A stretch of 8,160 nucleotides of DNA from Phycisphaerales bacterium (GTDB lineage: Bacteria; Planctomycetota; Phycisphaerae; Sedimentisphaerales; Anaerobacaceae), in assembly GCA_011057845.1 (NCBI GenBank), contig DSDB01000604.1, positions 1 through 8,160 on the forward strand, in the 5' to 3' direction. Numbering within the stretch: the stretch's first letter is position 1; each line of letters starts with the position of its first letter. The notes under the pieces are model-generated. The model searched no databases. It was not told the DNA's origin and was given only the letters and a program-made list of their open reading frames with translations. Position numbers and translations under genes: made by a program. Below, piece after piece: positions 4,331 through 8,160 of the stretch.

Positions 4331-6190
4331 ATGCAGAATGGTGCGTTGAGTGAGTTGTTCGGCCGGATGGCCGACGTGATGGAGATTCTGGCCGAGGACC
4401 GTTTCCGGGTCAATACCTATCGCAAGGTCGCGCGGATCATCGCCGATACCCCGGTGGATATCGGGGAATTGCTGGAATCCGGCCGCCTGGCGGAGGTTCC
4501 CGGCATCGGCAAGTCGTCCCTGGCCAAGATCGAGCAGTTCGTGCACACCGGGCGGATCGAGGCGCACGAGGCGTTGCTGCGGAGAATCCCGGCCGGTCTG
4601 CTGGAGCTGCTCAGGATTCCCTCAATGGGGCCCAAGTCCGTCAAGGCCGTCTATGAGGCCCTGGGCGTTACGGGCATGGCGGACCTGAAGGCGGCCCTGG
4701 AGTCCGGGGCGGTGGCCGAGCTGCCGGGTTTCGGACGCAAGAAGACCGACCAGTTGCTCAAGGGCATCGCGTTCCTGGAGAAGGCGACCGGGCGGATACG
4801 CCTGGACCAGGCGGCCGAGGCCGCGCAGATCGTTGGGGCCTTCCTGGCGGAGATCGGGCAGGTCAAGGCGATTGTGCCGGCCGGGTCGCTCCGGCGGCGA
4901 TGCGAGACCATCGGGGATGTGGATATCCTGGTGACCGTGGATGAGGCGGATGTGCCGAGGGACGAGGGACGAAGGACGATGGACGAGAGAAGGGGCGCGG
5001 CTGGGATGGGCACGGGCAGGATGCCCGTGCTACGCGCGGGCGAGACGCTCGCGACACACAAGGGCCGGACGCCCTCGGCACAGGAGGCGGTTATTGAGGC
5101 GTTTACGGCCGCACCGTTTGTCGATGAGGTCCTGGCGTCGGGCCCGACGAAGGGGTCGGCCCGGATTCGGACGGTGGAGGCGCTGGTGCAGGTGGATGTG
5201 CGGGTGGTGGCGGCCGGGTCGTTCGGGGCGGCCTGCCAGTATTTCACCGGCTCGAAGGCGCACAACGTGGCCCTGCGGGAACTGGCCGTCAAGGCGGGCC
5301 TCAAGCTCAACGAGTACGGGCTGTTCGACGGCGAGAAGCCGGTGGCCGCGGCCGAGGAGGCGGACATCTACAAGGCCCTGGGGCTGGACTACATCGACCC
5401 GCGGCTCCGGGAGGACCGCGGCGAGATCGAGGCGGCCCGCAACCACACGCTGCCGGCGCCGGTGTCGCTCAAGGACATCCGCGGCGACCTGCACATGCAC
5501 ACGACGGCCTCCGACGGCGAGGATGCGATTGAGGAAATGGCCCAGGCGGCGCGCCGCCTCGGCTATCGGTTCATCTGCATCACGGACCATTCCCAGTCCT
5601 CGGCCATCGCCAACGGCCTGTCGGCCAGGCGTCTGGCCCGGCAGGTCAAGGCGATCCGCACGCTCAATGAGAAATCGCGGGACCTGACGATTCTCGCGGG
5701 CGTGGAGCTGGACATCCTGGCCGATGGGAGGCTGGATTTCGACGACGCCGTCCTGGCGGACCTGGACTATGTGACGGCGTCCATCCATTCGGGGATGGCG
5801 GGCGACCGCGAGAAGCTGACGACGCGGATGCTCAAGGCGATGGACAGCCGGTATGTCAACTGTATCTCGCACCCGACCGGCCGGCTCATCAACGAGCGCG
5901 GGGCGATGGACCTGGATATGGAACAGGTGGTCCGCCACGCGGCCCGGACGCATACGGCGCTGGAGGTCAACGCCAATCCGTGGCGGCTGGACCTCAAGGA
6001 TACGCACTGCCGCATGGCCGTCGAGGCCGGGGCGATGCTGGCCATCGGCACCGATGCGCACAGCGCCGCCGGCCTGACGCTCATGGCCTACGGCGTGGAC
6101 ACGGCCGCACGGGGCTGGGCCACGAAGAAGGACCTGCTCAACGGCATGACCGTGCGCCAGTTGCAGGTTTTCGTGAACAAGAAACGATAA
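4331..6190 (+). CDS. polX: PolX-type DNA polymerase / 3'-5' exonuclease with PHP domain, carrying an in-frame insertion
   Basis: Family X DNA polymerase for gap filling in base-excision repair, fused to a PHP phosphoesterase domain giving 3'-5' exonuclease activity. It has 619 residues; about 570 is usual. Order: helix-hairpin-helix motifs (VPGIGKSS 56-63, IPSMGPKS 96-103, LPGFGRKK 131-138), palm with GSLRRR...IGDVDIL (Asp196, Asp198) and third Asp289 in VQVDV, YFTGSKAHNVALR (304-316), then PHP motifs HMH (388-390), Asp395, TDH (418-420), Glu459, His486, HPTGR (514-518) and GTDAH (573-577). All metal ligands I would expect are present. Residues 208-251 are extra and come from a repeat-like insertion between the catalytic strands. 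The start at 4331 matches the family N-terminus; the in-frame ATG at 4292 adds 13 atypical residues. A weak promoter overlaps this region. A hairpin and a repeat copy follow. Confidence 0.95.
   Translation: MQNGALSELFGRMADVMEILAEDRFRVNTYRKVARIIADTPVDIGELLESGRLAEVPGIGKSSLAKIEQFVHTGRIEAHEALLRRIPAGLLELLRIPSMGPKSVKAVYEALGVTGMADLKAALESGAVAELPGFGRKKTDQLLKGIAFLEKATGRIRLDQAAEAAQIVGAFLAEIGQVKAIVPAGSLRRRCETIGDVDILVTVDEADVPRDEGRRTMDERRGAAGMGTGRMPVLRAGETLATHKGRTPSAQEAVIEAFTAAPFVDEVLASGPTKGSARIRTVEALVQVDVRVVAAGSFGAACQYFTGSKAHNVALRELAVKAGLKLNEYGLFDGEKPVAAAEEADIYKALGLDYIDPRLREDRGEIEAARNHTLPAPVSLKDIRGDLHMHTTASDGEDAIEEMAQAARRLGYRFICITDHSQSSAIANGLSARRLARQVKAIRTLNEKSRDLTILAGVELDILADGRLDFDDAVLADLDYVTASIHSGMAGDREKLTTRMLKAMDSRYVNCISHPTGRLINERGAMDLDMEQVVRHAARTHTALEVNANPWRLDLKDTHCRMAVEAGAMLAIGTDAHSAAGLTLMAYGVDTAARGWATKKDLLNGMTVRQLQVFVNKKR
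4952..5083. mobile_element. MITE-like 132-bp insertion inside polX
   Basis: Perfect 10-bp terminal inverted repeats GTGCCGAGGG (4952-4961) and CCCTCGGCAC (5072-5081) bound the segment. It is flanked by the direct repeat GAGGCGGAT (4943-4951) / GAGGCGGTT (5084-5092), 8 of 9 identical, looking like a target-site duplication. The inside holds four heptamer repeats and two hairpins: GCACGGGCA-GGA-TGCCCGTGC at 5010-5030, and GCGAG-ACG-CTCGC at 5040-5052. Element plus one duplication is 141 nt, exactly 47 codons, so the polX frame is kept. Skipping it gives a protein reading VTVDEA-VIEAF, as in ordinary PolX. No transposase is encoded, so it would have to be mobilised in trans or be a repeat that spread by another route. 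Confidence 0.7.
4960..4987. repeat. Four tandem heptamers GGACGAN
   Basis: GGACGAG, GGACGAA, GGACGAT and GGACGAG stand head to tail at 4960-4966, 4967-4973, 4974-4980 and 4981-4987. A 7-nt period inside a coding frame is unlike normal coding constraint and marks this as intergenic-type repeat DNA that became translated (RDEGRRTMDER). Confidence 0.8.
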
Positions 6191-6194
6191 GATC

Positions 6195-6218
6195 GGCGCG
6201 TGTAACACGTGGCGCGCC
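6195..6218 (+). other. Hairpin directly after polX
   Basis: GGCGCG (6195-6200) can pair with CGCGCC (6213-6218). An alternative inner hairpin is CGTG-TAA-CACG (6199-6209). It begins 5 nt after the polX stop. No T-run follows, so it is more likely an mRNA 3'-end structure or part of a repeat than a true terminator. Confidence 0.4.
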
Positions 6219-6230
6219 CCGCGGCCTCAT

Positions 6231-6246
6231 CACGGGCGGGATGCCC
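6231..6246. repeat. Second copy of the repeat core found inside polX
   Basis: CACGGGCGGGATGCCC here matches CACGGGCAGGATGCCC at 5011-5026 at 15 of 16 positions, in the same orientation. It lies in the 84-bp spacer between polX and the next gene, where such repeats normally sit. The flanks differ, so only the core is shared. Confidence 0.55.
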
Positions 6247-6274
6247 TCGACACGGGGATGGAGTTTTTCGGACT

Positions 6275-6814
6275 ATGAGTAATGACAATAAGGTGGATCC
6301 GTTGAAGACGCTGGCTAAGCAGGCGGAGGTCGGGAACCTGGCGTTTCGAGCCTTTATCAAGGGGGCGTGCGAGATGCCGGACGAGGAACTGGACAGGCTG
6401 GTGGCCCGGATGACCGATGAGGTGCGGGCGGGCGTTGACTGTGCGGCCTGCGCACGGTGCTGCCGGGAGTTGACGCCCATGTTTGGCGACGGTGATCGGC
6501 AGCGGCTGGCGCGGCGGCTGAAAATGACCGTCGAGCAGTTCAAGGGCCGTTGTCTGGTGTATGAGGAGGACGCGGACGGACGAGGCTGGAGGATGAAGGC
6601 GATGCCGTGTCTGTTTCTGGAGGGCGGGCGGTGCTCGGTGTATGAGGACCGCCCGGTGGAGTGCCGGGAGTATCCGTATCTGGACAAGGGCAACTTCTCG
6701 TGCCGGATGCTGACGATACTGGAGCGCACCTTCACGTGCCCGATTGTTTACGAGGTGCTCGAGCGGTTGAAGACGCATTTCGGGTTTGCACGGATCGACC
6801 CGTATTGTGGATGA
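6275..6814 (+). CDS. YkgJ-type cysteine-cluster protein
   Basis: Small soluble protein of 179 residues of the YkgJ/UPF0153 type, presumed to bind zinc or an iron-sulfur cluster; the reaction is unknown. The diagnostic cluster is DCAACARCC (55-63: Cys56, 59, 62, 63). It continues with PCLFLEGGRCSVYEDRPVEC (111-130: Cys112, 120, 130), FSCRM (Cys143) and FTCP (Cys155). The segment CxVYxxRPxxCRxYP is the most conserved part of the family. Twelve cysteines in total is normal for it. The start at 6275 removes a 22-residue upstream extension that is translated from the spacer repeat; a GGAG lies 11 nt upstream. The stop overlaps a chrA ATG (ATGA), so cotranslation with chrA is likely. Confidence 0.88.
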   Translation: MSNDNKVDPLKTLAKQAEVGNLAFRAFIKGACEMPDEELDRLVARMTDEVRAGVDCAACARCCRELTPMFGDGDRQRLARRLKMTVEQFKGRCLVYEEDADGRGWRMKAMPCLFLEGGRCSVYEDRPVECREYPYLDKGNFSCRMLTILERTFTCPIVYEVLERLKTHFGFARIDPYCG

Positions 6815-6825
6815 AGGGCGGGACT

Positions 6826-7998
6826 ATGGCGGATATGTCACGGATGAAGCGGCTTCAGGAGGTCGTGCGGCTGTTCCTGCGGCTGGGGACGACGGCCTTC
6901 GGAGGGCCGGCGGCGCATATCGGGATGATGCACGACGAGGTCGTGCGGCGGCGCAAGTGGGTGGGCGAGCAGGAGTTTCTGGACCTGATCGGGGCGACGA
7001 ACCTGATTCCGGGCCCGAACTCGACGGAGATGGCGATTCACCTGGGGTACCTGCGGGCCGGCTGGCCGGGGCTGATCGCGGCCGGGGCGTGTTTCATCTG
7101 TCCGGCCATGGCAATCGTGATGGTTCTGGCGTGGGTGTACGTGCGGTACGGGTCCAGTCCGCAGGCCGAGTGGCTGCTGTACGCGGTCAAGCCGGTGGTG
7201 ATTGCGGTAATTGTGCAGGCCTTGCTGAGTCTGGGACGCAAGGCGGTCAAGGGGCCCCTGACGGGGGCGGCGGGGGTCGCGGTGCTGGTGATGTTCTTTA
7301 TCGGGGTCAACGAGATTGCCCTGTTGTTCGCCGGCGGGCTGTTCGTGATGCTGTGCGTGAATCTGCGGCGGCTCAAGGGCGGCGCGATGAGCCTGTTGCT
7401 GGCGCCGTCGGTGGGGGGGTTGGGGTTGCCGGCGTGGTCGGTGGCGGCCGCGGCGGGGGCCGCGGGGGTGGCCTTCGGGTATCTGAGGCTGTTTCTGACG
7501 TTCTTGAAAATCGGGGCGGTGCTCTACGGCAGCGGGTATGTGCTGTTGGCGTTTCTGCACGCCGACTTCGTGGTGCGGCTGGGATGGCTGACGGACCGGC
7601 AGTTGGTCGATGCGGTGGCCATCGGGCAAGTGACGCCGGGGCCGGTGTTCACGACGGCCACGTTCATCGGGTACGTGCTGGGCGGCCCGGCCGGGGCGGT
7701 CGTGGCGACGGTGGGCATCTTCCTGCCGTCGTTTGTGTTCGTGGCGGTCTCGAACCCGCTGATTCCGCGGATCCGGCGGTCGGCCTGGGCGGGCAGCCTG
7801 CTGGACGGCGTGAACGTGGCGTCGCTGGGGCTGATGGCGGCCGTGACCTGGCAGCTGGGGCGGGCGTCGCTGGTCGATCCGCTGACGGTCGTGATGGCGG
7901 CGGCGGCGTTTGTGCTGCTGTTCCGCTACAAGGTCCATTCGACCTGGCTGATTCTGGGTGCGGCGGCGATGGGCCTGGTTATCGCGATGGTGCGGTGA
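6826..7998 (+). CDS. chrA: ChrA-family chromate transporter, two CHR domains
   Basis: Inner-membrane transporter of the CHR superfamily; characterised members expel chromate and give chromate resistance, though many homologs lack a tested substrate. It has 390 residues, the usual length of the long two-domain type. The N-terminal CHR domain has LGTTAFGGPAAHIG (20-33) and NLIPGPNST (59-67). The C-terminal one has KIGAVLYGSGYVLL (228-241) and QVTPGPVFTTA (268-278). Both show the family's PGP motif, and a series of hydrophobic segments spans 82-105, 122-138, 146-180, 203-240 and 285-385. The start at 6826 has AAGGG 7 nt upstream. ATG 6811, overlapping the previous stop as ATGA, and ATG 6835 are alternatives. 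No ChrB regulator lies in the window, so the chromate role is inferred from the family only. Confidence 0.93.
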   Translation: MADMSRMKRLQEVVRLFLRLGTTAFGGPAAHIGMMHDEVVRRRKWVGEQEFLDLIGATNLIPGPNSTEMAIHLGYLRAGWPGLIAAGACFICPAMAIVMVLAWVYVRYGSSPQAEWLLYAVKPVVIAVIVQALLSLGRKAVKGPLTGAAGVAVLVMFFIGVNEIALLFAGGLFVMLCVNLRRLKGGAMSLLLAPSVGGLGLPAWSVAAAAGAAGVAFGYLRLFLTFLKIGAVLYGSGYVLLAFLHADFVVRLGWLTDRQLVDAVAIGQVTPGPVFTTATFIGYVLGGPAGAVVATVGIFLPSFVFVAVSNPLIPRIRRSAWAGSLLDGVNVASLGLMAAVTWQLGRASLVDPLTVVMAAAAFVLLFRYKVHSTWLILGAAAMGLVIAMVR

Positions 7999-8075
7999 CT
8001 ATTGTAGAGGGTTTGGATTTATGACATTGGGTTCACGATGGATGGTCCCGTGGGACTTGTGGTAGGATGGCGGGT

Positions 8076-8160
8076 ATGGCTGCCGGGTGGATGACAAGCG
8101 ATATGGCGTTGTGTGGCGGGATCGACCCGTGTCGGGCGGGGTGGGTGGTTGTTGTGGGGC
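8076..8160 (+). CDS. DUF429-family protein (N-terminal fragment, runs off the window)
   Basis: Only 28 codons are visible. The reading frame gives CGGIDPCRAGWVVVVG, which matches the start of DUF429 proteins (typical GIDGCRxGWV), predicted to have an RNase H-like nuclease fold. In that family the Asp in GID is a candidate metal ligand and is present here. AGGA lies 8 nt before ATG 8076; in-frame ATGs at 8067, 8091 and 8103 are alternatives. The gene follows chrA by 77 bp on the same strand. Because so little is seen, the family call rests on one motif. Confidence 0.6.
   Translation, partial: MAAGWMTSDMALCGGIDPCRAGWVVVVG

Noticed and set aside
5030..6208. 392-codon minus-strand open frame
   Set aside because: It is antisense to the PHP domain of polX; the sense strand has all catalytic motifs.
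6786..8024. 412-codon open frame overlapping chrA
   Set aside because: The translation is Gly/Arg/Ala-rich with no motif and lies in another frame of a clear ChrA gene.

Overview
The window is GC-rich DNA from a Gram-negative-type bacterium, most likely a planctomycete or a relative (Phycisphaerae-like). This placement is an inference. It rests on two adjacent PEP-CTERM exoprotein genes, high G/C at third codon positions, and several short GC-rich dispersed-repeat types of the kind I associate with planctomycete genomes, including one whose translation reads TGRMPV. No rRNA, tRNA, CRISPR array or transposase gene is visible.

Left part, minus strand (1-1377): trxA (thioredoxin, 1051-1377) is followed by the 5' half of recJ (single-strand DNA exonuclease, 935 down to the window edge). 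The 115-bp gap between them is almost filled by two facing copies of a purine-rich repeat that can fold into a long stem-loop. Upstream of trxA, about 760 bp (1378-2141) lack a convincing gene but carry a diverged 50-bp inverted duplication and several strong hairpins.

Middle part, plus strand (2142-4225): a good sigma-70-type promoter (TTGACT-17-TAAACT) precedes a leader of about 315 nt with a perfect 14-bp palindrome and two hairpins. It leads into two consecutive genes for secreted PEP-CTERM proteins. The first looks like a thioester-type fold that kept its Cys but not the usual Gln. Between the two genes lie a 16-bp UUCG-loop hairpin and a 41-bp tandem duplication. After the second gene there are two hairpins, one of them terminator-like.

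Right part, plus strand (4296-8160): polX (PolX-type DNA polymerase with PHP phosphoesterase domain), a YkgJ-type cysteine-cluster protein, chrA (two-domain chromate transporter) and the first 28 codons of a DUF429-family gene. ykgJ and chrA are tightly packed and probably cotranscribed. recJ, polX and thioredoxin fit general DNA repair and redox housekeeping. The PEP-CTERM pair belongs to the cell surface or extracellular matrix, and its exosortase is not in this window.

The most notable observation is inside polX. A 132-bp, MITE-like insertion has perfect 10-bp terminal inverted repeats and a 9-bp (8/9) flanking direct repeat. It sits in frame between the catalytic Asp pair and the third catalytic Asp of the polymerase palm and adds 47 codons. 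Removing it restores a normal-length PolX. A 16-nt core of the element recurs (15/16) just downstream of polX.
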